Assembly: GCA_029210085.1 (NCBI GenBank)
Contig: JARGPP010000028.1
Span: 1 to 64,000, forward strand
Source of the DNA: Legionellaceae bacterium
GTDB taxonomy: Bacteria; Pseudomonadota; Gammaproteobacteria; Legionellales; Legionellaceae
Length of the DNA: 64,000 nt
Direction: 5' to 3'
The notes under the pieces are model-generated. The model saw only the letters and a program-made list of their open reading frames with translations, had not been told where the DNA came from and did no database searches. Within the stretch, counting starts at the first letter, position 1. The number at the start of each line of letters is the position of its first letter. The position numbers and the translations under genes were made by a program. Shown in pieces: positions 58,901-64,000 of the stretch.

Positions 58901-58950
58901 TGTGAAGGCGTATGTAAGTTGGTTGAAAAAAGAGTCTTAAAGTCTATCAT
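55933..58950 (-). CDS. Large orphan protein with possible GT-B glycosyltransferase core; candidate effector
   Basis: A 1005-residue protein without signal peptide or membrane helix. Residues about 187-235 (VDIMILTSDDSNSHKAVCET, then LSARGNSIKIINES) resemble the N-terminal Rossmann half of MurG/MGDG-synthase-like GT-B enzymes, which read ILILTxxxGxGHxxAAxAL. About 505-555 (ISDHFILSPTSTSAAQACSW, GVIVYYD, ending near THGAGIIYD) is placed where the C-terminal donor site would be. The remaining C-terminal 450 residues are unrecognised. The last 25 residues are acidic then apolar (DEDEVLEQD, then APLSVLEIASHS), as in Dot/Icm substrates. It is the first gene of the island, read towards the tRNA. Glycosyltransferase and effector roles are both inferred. 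Confidence 0.65.
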   Translation of the reverse strand: MIDFKTLFSTNLHTPSQDALLDSLLNSESPIRKVIIDYAKMSDQEWANIKTLKSIDGELFHLEGEQEEYLLRTSPGDIDYNIFYQNPNAYQEPTKATILLACLKETLAKTSPAYAFLFEHILVRYHTYAGINNENFKKLIKQEIQEYDMSQIVTEEHVNNFLALFETKWAEHLRNIHNKAIEGGGTPVDIMILTSDDSNSHKAVCETLVSELSARGNSIKIINESLELGHKAPLLALLGLSESCVFTQIKQQANDEMLYQALNVLNERFAPFIRDYRMDVLRKKTVLCNTIISLNTSAHAARLIADGKVIVFDTFDTGLINKKLIQLARHQIKYNLTGLKFLLHPPKALIKNEHGSPIPVYASEAFYLTQYAVQPIKNIPLRSFKSDVYLQGERLSVLAFGDRACIGKASRLLKILISNDDYPEEPLQQRDIVLLAGTDYQTVIQELRALLDPDACQVTEKKITYHGIDFTVCSIAYNAQKTVHIWSSVSKEVMYALSQISDHFILSPTSTSAAQACSWRAQGVIVYYDAKCPSEKGNIQLLTPHGAGIIYDSTPLKQCCIVLREKERVQLEIDPVFEQYPTVVDTVTQVLSNQESPKLRQEHLLLPPPVEDGPEDIYAQGIRAAATRVINAQKGILEKDSDRVITLAPTVTREQLESFFTNVVDFLKVIPAESIDSVGTSNEDFRILQFIDLLRDTEQQLLITEASVSIFPGKVRDKTLIGWTGFPAMNAAIHDSTGVCNFDIPILNMLFVLWDKLFCQPRCLTESDVLSKISTQYPISFLQAHPIVKQFQSAINEDIKKCRTTTSEEISRKYFGSRLSDEDRLLAEKLGALASKIFVREFYHPTYAPVFYFSINKLKEFDKPILATDSNGWNEELPLLRQLSLANKVRFKSVTQSGLVTEVPLDQVSLVRNRGFNDNVLQDREYYTCGMPSLIEWSIYSSQPPRPATPVSVIKDMLHKWRFFAHRKALSRIDSAQTKLKKDEDEVLEQDCNAPLSVLEIASHS

Positions 58951-59054
58951 TTATGTTTAACCACTTAACAAGCATCTTTCTTAGCATGAAAAGCCTAAAG
59001 TAATATTTAATTGCTCTATCACGCTTCAAAGATATTGTCAGAAAAGAGTTGCAC

Positions 59055-59082
59055 ATTATACATAATCTGTCATGTTTTTACA
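59055..59082 (-). promoter_or_regulatory. Candidate promoter of the 1005-aa orphan gene
   Basis: On the minus strand a perfect TATAAT (59055-59060) has TGTAAA 16 bp upstream (59077-59082, 3 of 6 matches). It lies about 105 bp before the ATG. Confidence 0.45.
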
Positions 59083-59099
59083 CTATAACTCCTAGGGCT

Positions 59100-59108
59100 T
59101 GTGGATAA
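59100..59108 (-). other. Consensus DnaA box
   Basis: TGTGGATAA is the exact complement of the E. coli DnaA box TTATCCACA. One copy by itself is weak evidence of an origin, but it sits 57 bp from a large inverted repeat within an element that carries replication genes. Confidence 0.4.
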
Positions 59109-59164
59109 CAAATATTTAGGTTGTTCTTTTTTGTCCATCACTTATAAACTGTCAACCCAAGTAT

Positions 59165-59212
59165 ACCCTAACGTGACACTTAAATAGGCCCCAAAAAGTG
59201 TCACGTTAGGGT
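59165..59212. repeat. 17-bp perfect inverted repeat, operator-like
   Basis: ACCCTAACGTGACACTT (59165-59181) and its exact complement AAGTGTCACGTTAGGGT (59196-59212) flank a 14-bp spacer. It ends 15 bp before the -35 box of the plus-strand promoter, and the core TGACACTT occurs again at 59263-59270, at the expected transcription start. This layout fits a repressor or recombinase binding site. Confidence 0.8.
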
Positions 59213-59227
59213 TGAAAAACAAGTTTA

Positions 59228-59256
59228 TTGACATATTTTCATTAGGGTCTTAGAAA
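59228..59256 (+). promoter_or_regulatory. Sigma-70 promoter of the integrase-like gene and its long leader
   Basis: A perfect TTGACA (59228-59233) is followed after 17 bp by TAGAAA (59251-59256; 4 of 6 matches to TATAAT). The expected start is near 59263, giving a leader of about 645 nt before ATG 59909. Operator-like copies of TGACACTT flank it on both sides. Confidence 0.6.
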
Positions 59257-59328
59257 CTAATATGACACTTTACCCAGTGCACCTATCAGCTCAATTAAAA
59301 AAGCAGCCTCTATGTTTTGCTGCCTCCG

Positions 59329-59367
59329 CCGCGTCACTGCAGGTATTTTTTATCTGCAGTGACGCGG
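59329..59367 (+). repeat. 14-bp perfect hairpin in the leader
   Basis: CCGCGTCACTGCAG (59329-59342) and CTGCAGTGACGCGG (59354-59367) pair perfectly around an 11-nt AT-rich loop. A smaller GCAGC/GCTGC inverted repeat lies just upstream. No T-run follows, so it is unlikely to be an intrinsic terminator. Confidence 0.75.
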
Positions 59368-59501
59368 AGCTATGTCCTCACTTTAACTCAGTAAACTCGC
59401 ACTCATATCGGTATTGTTCCTCGCTCACCCCACAAGAAAGGACAAAAAAATGTCCTAAAAACCTTGCTCTGAGATCTACGGTTTGCTAATTTTTTATGAA
59501 A

Positions 59502-59551
59502 GCGTAACTGATGAACCAGTGAAATTCTGGTGAAACCTTCGGGTCTTATGC
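59502..59551 (+). ncRNA. Hammerhead ribozyme (type I topology)
   Basis: All core elements occur in order. Stem I: GCGTAA (59502-59507) with TTATGC (59546-59551), 6 pairs including one G-U. Core CTGATGA (59508-59514). Stem II: ACCAG/CTGGT (59515-59519 with 59527-59531), 7-nt loop. Core GAA (59532-59534). Stem III: ACC/GGT (59535-59537 with 59542-59544) closed by a TTCG tetraloop, with the required A15.1-U16.1 pair. Cleavage base C17 at 59545, so cleavage is predicted between 59545 and 59546. Stems II and III are closed and stem I is open. Further pairing GGT-GCT with AGC-ACC (59480-59487 with 59554-59560) could extend stem I beyond an internal loop, as in tertiary-stabilised type I ribozymes. 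Confidence 0.88.
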
Positions 59552-59647
59552 AAAGCCACCATCATTCCCTAACCCAGTGGCCGGGCGCTTAGTCGGGAAC
59601 CTTAGGGCTTGCCCTTACCATTACCTGAGTTTTTCAGGGCCTTCCAT

Positions 59648-59718
59648 AATCTGCCAACACAAATTCACTTTTGAATTTGAACTTTGCAATACAGCTTTGC
59701 ATTGCCATTTGGCGGATT
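59648..59718 (+). ncRNA. Possible three-way-junction RNA in the leader
   Basis: AATCTGCCAA (59648-59657) pairs with TTGGCGGATT (59709-59718) over 10 bp with one wobble pair. Inside lie two hairpins: CAAATTCA/TGAATTTG (59660-59667 with 59672-59679, 4-nt loop) and GCAAT/ATTGC (59686-59690 with 59701-59705). This fold is read by eye and needs an energy calculation and homologues. Confidence 0.5.
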
Positions 59719-59908
59719 CTTTAACTTCAACCTAGGAGAAAAACCACTCAAAAAAGCTGCTGTACATGGCCAAATCGTTTGCCTCATAACGATTGATTTG
59801 CCCCTTACATTGAGCCTTGTGGCACATACCAAGTATCACCTTACGTGAACTGCTCAGCCAACACTAAACAGCAACCAGGGCAAATAACTCTATACATGCG
59901 AGAAAAAA

Positions 59909-60718
59909 ATGAGAACACAATCCTTAAGACAAGCTGCAAACCTATTCCTGCGCCAAGACAGGAGAGGTAAATATCAAGATAGAAAGCACCGCGCTTATGT
60001 CATTCATAAAGTAATTCATGATTTATATGCCATTAAAAAAGTACCGCCATCCTGGCAGGCATTAACCACAGACCATATCCAAAACCTAGTCGGTTACTGG
60101 AAGAAACAGCACATTAATCCCACCACTATCATGCGCTATATGACGATTATTCGAGGATTTTTACCCTATGTGAATTGCCATTTAGAGCATATTGACAATA
60201 AAAGCTTACAATTAATGCGCCGCTACAAGCACAACAAAAAAATCATTCCAAAAAATATTTGGCAAACGATTCCTGATGCAGATGTTCGTCTCATTATGGC
60301 ATTGCAAATTGAATTCGGTTTAACGTTTAGTGAAGCGATACACATCCAGCCGTTTGTGCACGTGCGAGACAAACATATTTGGGTAACACGCGAGATTGCT
60401 TTTAATGCGATGGATCGCACAGTTCCCATACTAACAACTGCTCAAAAAGAACTACTCTCACAGCTTAATGCGATCACTGATGCTGAAAAAAACCTTACAG
60501 AGTTGATGGGATATGATCTTATTAGGATTAAATGGCGCCAGACGATGACGACTTTACGCTTGCCATCACGTAAAAGCTTACGCTATTTATATGCACAACA
60601 ACGCTTCCAAAACTTGTTAGCCACAAAGGGGCATTATAAAACGTTTGTGATGATTAAAGATGAAATGGGCATTAAATCACGTAATACTTTATGGCAATAT
60701 CTAACTCAGATGAAATGA
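59909..60718 (+). CDS. Tyrosine-recombinase-like protein lacking catalytic residues
   Basis: A 269-residue protein laid out like a phage integrase: an N-terminal SAM-like DNA-binding helical domain (SLRQAANLFLRQDRRGKYQD; TTDHIQNLVGYWKKQ; TTIMRYMTIIRGFLPY) and a partial catalytic domain (LIMALQIEFGLTFSEAIHIQPF, IWVTREIAFNAMDRTVPIL). The box I arginine expected in a GLR motif is Thr here (GLTFSEA), and I see no HxxR box or catalytic Tyr before the end; the C-terminal part is short. It is therefore probably a DNA-binding relative that does not recombine by itself. It is preceded by the ribozyme-bearing leader and converges with the primase. Confidence 0.7.
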   Translation: MRTQSLRQAANLFLRQDRRGKYQDRKHRAYVIHKVIHDLYAIKKVPPSWQALTTDHIQNLVGYWKKQHINPTTIMRYMTIIRGFLPYVNCHLEHIDNKSLQLMRRYKHNKKIIPKNIWQTIPDADVRLIMALQIEFGLTFSEAIHIQPFVHVRDKHIWVTREIAFNAMDRTVPILTTAQKELLSQLNAITDAEKNLTELMGYDLIRIKWRQTMTTLRLPSRKSLRYLYAQQRFQNLLATKGHYKTFVMIKDEMGIKSRNTLWQYLTQMK

Positions 60719-60736
60719 GAGACTATCAAAAATAAC

Positions 60737-60827
60737 TGGGACAAATGGGACAAGCGGGACAGGCGCATGAAGCCTGGGTTATCAATGTCCCAAACATCAT
60801 TTCTTGCGCTGGAACAGGCGGGACAAA
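60737..60827 (+). repeat. Iteron-like 9-bp repeats, cluster A
   Basis: Three abutting units TGGGACAAA, TGGGACAAG, CGGGACAGG (60737-60763) and, after a gap, TGGAACAGG, CGGGACAAA (60810-60827), with an inverted GTCCCA at 60787. They fill the space between the convergent integrase-like and primase genes. Confidence 0.7.
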
Positions 60828-60840
60828 AACTTTCTAAGCT

Positions 60841-62575
60841 TTACTCCCCACCCCAAACTTTATGGGTAAAAACATACAACCTGGGTATTCCCAAACCTCT
60901 GACTCTTGGTTTATGTGAAGACTTGCCATCAGGTGCCGGGGTTAACCAACCCGTCTTTAGTAACGCTTTTATAGCTGTACGGTGATCAAAGCCCTTACAC
61001 AGTTCATTTCGAAATACTTCAGCTAATACCATATAAATCCGGTCACCATTATCATCGGTCACATAAAATCCAGCACGATTTTTAATTTTTTCACCATTGG
61101 GGTCTCGAAGTTTATCAAAACGGCTTGCACCGTGTGACTCAAAAAATGCGCGAACTTGTAACATCAGTGCGCGGTCTTCTCGATTACCATCAGCGCCAAA
61201 ATTTTCTTGCCACGCCCGAAAGCAAGTTTGAGCAACTTTGATAGACTCACCCTTTTGCCACCCCGTTAGGCCAAACTGGGTCGCTAACTCACCTGCTATT
61301 GCAACTAAAGCAAATCGCTTCGCAACGCGTATGGTCTGCCCCGTCGCCTCCGAGCCAACCACCCTATCAATAAACTGCTTGCTGAGACCACTCACGGCAG
61401 AAATAATACTTTGGCGATGCATAACCACTTGCTCCAACCATGCCATACCAACTGTCCCGTAATATTGACTGGCTGACGCTTGCAGACTCAATGCCATAGC
61501 GGATGGACTTGCCAAATCATGAATGGTTTCAAATAACCCCATGCCCGCACCTGCATCCGCTTCAATATCTGCCAAGCGTATTTCTTGACCTGCATTAGCG
61601 CGTTGACCTGCCTTTGCCATTAAAGCACTCAAAGACTCTTCACCCGCTGAAAGGAAAAACAAAGACCAACGCGCAGATTGTTTAGCGGTGCCAACTCTCG
61701 AGGCACGTGTTTTACCTTGACCATTAGCAAGCAGATAAGCCACTTCTCCTGCTTCCTTTGGGTCAACTTGGCTGAGTTCATCAAGTATCAATAGCCCATC
61801 ATTATGTAAGGCTGCTAACCCCTCCAGCCCATTGGTTGTTGCACGCCACAATCTGCAATAGGCTTCTGGCTTGCCCCAAACAGACGCTGCAACTTTTAAT
61901 GCTGTGCTTTTACCTGAAGAGGATGTACCCCGAAAATGAAACCCTCCCGAATCTTCACCAACTAATCGTGCAAGTGTAGGCGCAAAAGCCGTAGAAATAG
62001 CAAACATAAGTCGTGAATTTCCTGAGGCCAAACGACCTATTGCGTTTTGCCAGTCTTCTACGCTACCTGACGAAGCAATGGCAGATTCTATGGCGTGGGC
62101 ATTTTGAAATACAATTTTTTCTTTGGATTGACCAATCACTTGTGAGGCTGTTACAAATACATCATCGTGCCAACCTAGTTTATCTACACAGCGCGCACGC
62201 GCTTCTACAGGAAATACTTGCAAATAGGATGCCTGTGAATAAATCACGGGCAGCTCGATTAGGCGAAATAGCCAATCCAAGGTTTGCCAGCTCTTTTCGC
62301 ATATCTGCTGCATCCCCTTGCAGCAAAGCGATTGGCATCGCCCATTGGTGTGTGACACCATCATCATCTTGCCATTCAAGCAAGCGGCCCCATGCACCAC
62401 TTTTTGCATCGCGTGTTTTTGCGAGCACTCGAAGCGATGAACAAATCCAGCGTGGTGGCAATTGATGCCCTTCTTTATCTATGCCAATAAAACTTAACCC
62501 CTGCTGAGTTAGTTTAAAATGTCCACTGCCATATTCACAAGTCGTCGGTTTTTGTTTTAAGGTATCGTATGACAT
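60841..62575 (-). pseudogene. DUF927 phage-type primase/helicase, disrupted by a frameshift
   Basis: Two overlapping frames together encode one DUF927 protein of about 577 residues. The N-terminal frame (62575 to about 62240) gives FKLTQQGLSFIGIDKEGHQ, PPRWICSSLRVLAKTRDAKSG, WGRLLEWQDDDGVTHQWAMP and LGLAISPNRAARDLF. The C-terminal frame continues YLQVFPVEARARCVDKLGWH, Walker A FRGTSSSGKST and GLLILDELSQVDP, to the stop at 60841. The reading frame shifts by one base between RAARDL and YLQVFP, about 62225-62250. Without that shift it would be a hexameric-helicase-like replication protein. A programmed frameshift or a sequencing error are alternatives. Confidence 0.8.
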
Positions 62576-62654
62576 AGCTTGACCCCCATGATGTACGTAG
62601 AAATCATGTAATTAAGAAATAAAAATGGATTGGTATACTTAGTAAATGCGGCGA

Positions 62655-62906
62655 CTAACCTACATCACTCGTTGAGTGATATATTTTTTGCTGCTGAAGA
62701 AACCCTAAAACATCAGATTTTCGATACAATACTTTTCGGCCAATCTTAAGGTATGGCACCCCTTGCCCTGCCCAACGATTTCTTTCTAACAGCTGAGTAG
62801 AGCAATTAAGAATTGCAGCCAAAGTATTTTGATTGAATAAGGTTGCGTCTGGGGCAGATTCAAATTCATTAATTAACTGCAATCGAGATAAGTTTGATTT
62901 AGACAT
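62655..62906 (-). CDS. AlpA-like helix-turn-helix regulator
   Basis: An 83-residue protein with a MerR/excisionase-type winged HTH: TLAAILNCSTQLLERNRWAG, then QGVPYLKIGRKVLYRKSDVLGFLQ, the standard end of such domains (R-x-x-Y-x-x-x-D-L-xx-WL). AlpA-like proteins switch on integrase or excision functions in P4-like satellites. It lies 79 bp upstream of the primase on the same strand and probably heads that transcript. Confidence 0.82.
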   Translation of the reverse strand: MSKSNLSRLQLINEFESAPDATLFNQNTLAAILNCSTQLLERNRWAGQGVPYLKIGRKVLYRKSDVLGFLQQQKIYHSTSDVG

Positions 62907-63292
62907 AGCATTCCTCGTGTCAAAAATTCTAAATACGGCTTAATGCCAAGCGTGCATGAACCTCTCTTGTGCCCATGCTTACGAAAAGATAATCTAGGAA
63001 GTTAAAAGTAAAATCAAGCCGATTTGGTAAATTAAAAGGCTATGTTACTAAATAATATCAAATGATATTGATTGATACTGTACTAAATGAGTACTATGCC
63101 CCATTCGTCCCATGTTAATAAAAATTGCAGGGGGCAGTTTAAATACCGTTATCATGCGGGCGCCCCACTTGTCCCTTTTGTCCCACGTTTTTTCCAAATG
63201 TGTTGATCGGACGAAACACACCAATAATAAACTCAGTTATTTCAGCTAATAGACTGGATATCTCGGATATAATATTCTGGATTATGACAAGC
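62907..63292. other. 386-bp intergenic region with iterons and small palindromes
   Basis: This region between the AlpA-like and metallophosphoesterase genes holds iteron cluster B and two short palindromes, AATATC-AAAT-GATATT near 63055 and GTACT-AAATG-AGTAC at 63080-63094, in an AT-rich stretch. No gene is seen. It is a candidate replication origin or AlpA control region. Confidence 0.5.
63095..63185 (-). repeat. Iteron-like 9-bp repeats, cluster B
   Basis: Read on the minus strand: TGGGACGAA and TGGGGCATA (63112-63095), then TGGGACAAA, AGGGACAAG, TGGGGCGCC (63185-63159). Units match cluster A (60737-60827) in sequence and 9-bp phase but in opposite orientation, so the two clusters bracket the AlpA-primase cassette facing inward. 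Confidence 0.68.
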
Positions 63293-64000
63293 CTATATAT
63301 TTATTATTTCTTGTATTGTTGGCTTATAATATTCGGCTTTACCAGCCTTCACAATCAAGTTAGTTCGTGGCTTATATTCAGCATCACTATACGTATGCCC
63401 ACAAAGAACCAGAAAATCAATTGAAGGATTCTCAGTTGAGAAAAGCATCAATACATCGCCCATCACTTTAGAACTGAAATAAGGAAGATAATTATCATCG
63501 CTTACTTGCCCCATATGCTGGCTAGCCTCTTTGAATGGAGGGACGTGGGTTAAAACAATGATCTTTTGGGGTTGTTGCTTTACCGCTTGAGCTAAGTCAT
63601 TCTTCAGAGCAGTCGCATCCAGATCAGCTAACGCTTGCATTTTTTGTAACAATTGGTGTTGGCCCAGCATTTTTTCCTGAAACAAATCAGCAATCATTCG
63701 GCTGTCATTAAGTGAAACCGGGCTATTGTGATAATCACCCAATCGACCATCGGCCCATCCATCCTGACCTAATAAAATTGTATTATTGGGGAGTTGTTGT
63801 AGGCCTGATGCTGGTAACCAAAATATGTTAGCCTTTGATGTGCTTAACTCCGTCAATTCCTTGCGAACATCACCAATATTTCCCCGATAATAATCGTGGT
63901 TTCCAACAATAAAGTAGATAGGCTTTTTAATTTGCCCAGCCATTTCATTTAGAAGATCAATCAAAGAGGGAGCTTCGGCAATATCACCACTGATTAATAT
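63293..64000 (-). CDS. Metallophosphoesterase, 5' end beyond window
   Basis: A calcineurin-like phosphoesterase, open to the window edge. The visible part starts ILISGDIAEAPSLIDLL; motifs are the SGD block, GNHDYYRG, the later His in VLTHVPP and GHTYSDAEY. The Asp of the first motif (DxH) lies outside the window. It may be a phosphatase or nuclease; the substrate is unknown. An internal TTG at 63964 should not be taken as its start because the metal-binding GD precedes it. It is the rightmost visible island gene. Confidence 0.85.
   Translation of the reverse strand: MLISGDIAEAPSLIDLLNEMAGQIKKPIYFIVGNHDYYRGNIGDVRKELTELSTSKANIFWLPASGLQQLPNNTILLGQDGWADGRLGDYHNSPVSLNDSRMIADLFQEKMLGQHQLLQKMQALADLDATALKNDLAQAVKQQPQKIIVLTHVPPFKEASQHMGQVSDDNYLPYFSSKVMGDVLMLFSTENPSIDFLVLCGHTYSDAEYKPRTNLIVKAGKAEYYKPTIQEIINI

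Larger units (their letters stand above)
58951..59908. other. 958-bp non-coding region: promoters, operator-like repeats, ribozyme, structured leader
   Basis: This gap between the divergent orphan and integrase-like genes carries, left to right: a minus-strand promoter (59055-59082), a consensus DnaA box TGTGGATAA (59100-59108), a perfect 17-bp inverted repeat (59165-59212), a plus-strand promoter (59228-59256), a hairpin (59329-59367), a small A-loop hairpin AGGACA/TGTCCT (59439-59456), a hammerhead ribozyme (59502-59551), short hairpins (59604-59615, 59624-59638) and a probable three-way junction (59648-59718). The only open frame (59262-59489) crosses the hairpin and looks non-coding. Confidence 0.75.
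55790..64000. mobile_element. Putative integrated genomic island beside the CAT tRNA (right end outside window)
   Basis: From the 3' end of the tRNA to the window end the genes are accessory: a large orphan, an integrase-like protein, a phage-type DUF927 primase/helicase, an AlpA-like regulator and a metallophosphoesterase. Integration at the 3' end of tRNA genes is common for islands. A direct repeat (ATGTAGACA at 55836 and 55847) lies soon after the tRNA. No second copy of the tRNA 3' end is found in the window, so the other border is unseen and the limits are inferred. Confidence 0.55.

Noticed and set aside
59262..59489. 75-aa open frame right after the promoter
   Set aside because: It has no ribosome-binding site, spans the 14-bp hairpin and has an unconvincing, Cys-rich composition; the region is better read as an RNA leader.
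62250..62409. N-terminal part of the 522-aa primase frame
   Set aside because: This stretch is out of frame relative to the true DUF927 N-terminus, which is encoded in the overlapping frame up to 62575.
60737..63185. GGGACAA repeats as a CRISPR array
   Set aside because: Units are 9 bp and directly abutting, with no spacers of regular length and no cas genes.

Overview
The window looks like a chromosome segment of an intracellular gammaproteobacterium of the Legionella/Coxiella type (order Legionellales). This is inferred from AT-rich DNA, a mevalonate pathway (rare in gammaproteobacteria but known in Legionella and Coxiella), gammaproteobacterial housekeeping genes (mnmC, hemX/hemY, queE, queH, cpoB/pal, ftsB), and several orphan or eukaryote-like proteins with acidic C-terminal tails, as in proteins delivered by a Dot/Icm type IV system. 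No secretion-system gene is in the window.

Layout. 1-213: right end of an ISL3-type insertion sequence, abutting tRNA-Arg and tRNA-Lys. 418-3631: a GHMP kinase, class II HMG-CoA reductase and type 2 IPP isomerase. 3767-7225: an MCE-type lipid ABC transporter (STAS-permease, ATPase, MCE protein, lipoprotein). 7322-9395: pal, cpoB, queE. 9419-11240: diphosphomevalonate decarboxylase and mevalonate kinase. 11267-12454: antiporter. 12597-17306: surface-polysaccharide locus (glycosyltransferase, exported transglutaminase-like protein, ABC exporter). 17480-24188: YaiI, TauE, rhodanese, FtsB, hemC-hemD-hemX-hemY, FAH-family enzyme. 24316-27920: two orphan proteins. 28031-34622: queH, orn, cca, an orphan, mnmC, an L,D-transpeptidase. 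34814-40727: tripartite RND efflux operon. 41215-46328: hemL, a macrodomain-like membrane protein, YhiN, YchJ and a short Ser/Thr-rich protein. 46418-47012: tmRNA and a FlgM-like miniprotein. 47066-50715: a membrane protein, a leucine-rich-repeat protein ending in a CaaX box, and a GDSL lipase. 50722-55789: SDR dehydrogenase, aromatic amino acid permease, valS and a CAT-anticodon tRNA.

From about 55790 to the window end the content changes to an accessory island beside that tRNA: a 1005-aa orphan with a possible GT-B core, a long structured leader, a tyrosine-recombinase-like protein that seems to lack catalytic residues, a frameshifted DUF927 primase/helicase, an AlpA-like regulator and a metallophosphoesterase. 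Nine-base iteron-like repeats flank the primase/AlpA cassette.

The most striking find is a complete hammerhead ribozyme of type I topology at 59502-59551, in a roughly 640-nt leader of the integrase-like gene. The leader begins at a good sigma-70 promoter that sits between a perfect 17-bp inverted repeat and a half-copy of the same motif, and it goes on through several hairpins and a possible three-way junction. Other leads are the CaaX-tailed LRR protein, the macrodomain/transmembrane protein, a perfect 12-bp inverted repeat joining the upstream region to the 5' end of tmRNA, and a CCA enzyme whose HD motif is gone. Functions are assigned by reading motifs by eye; no database search was run.
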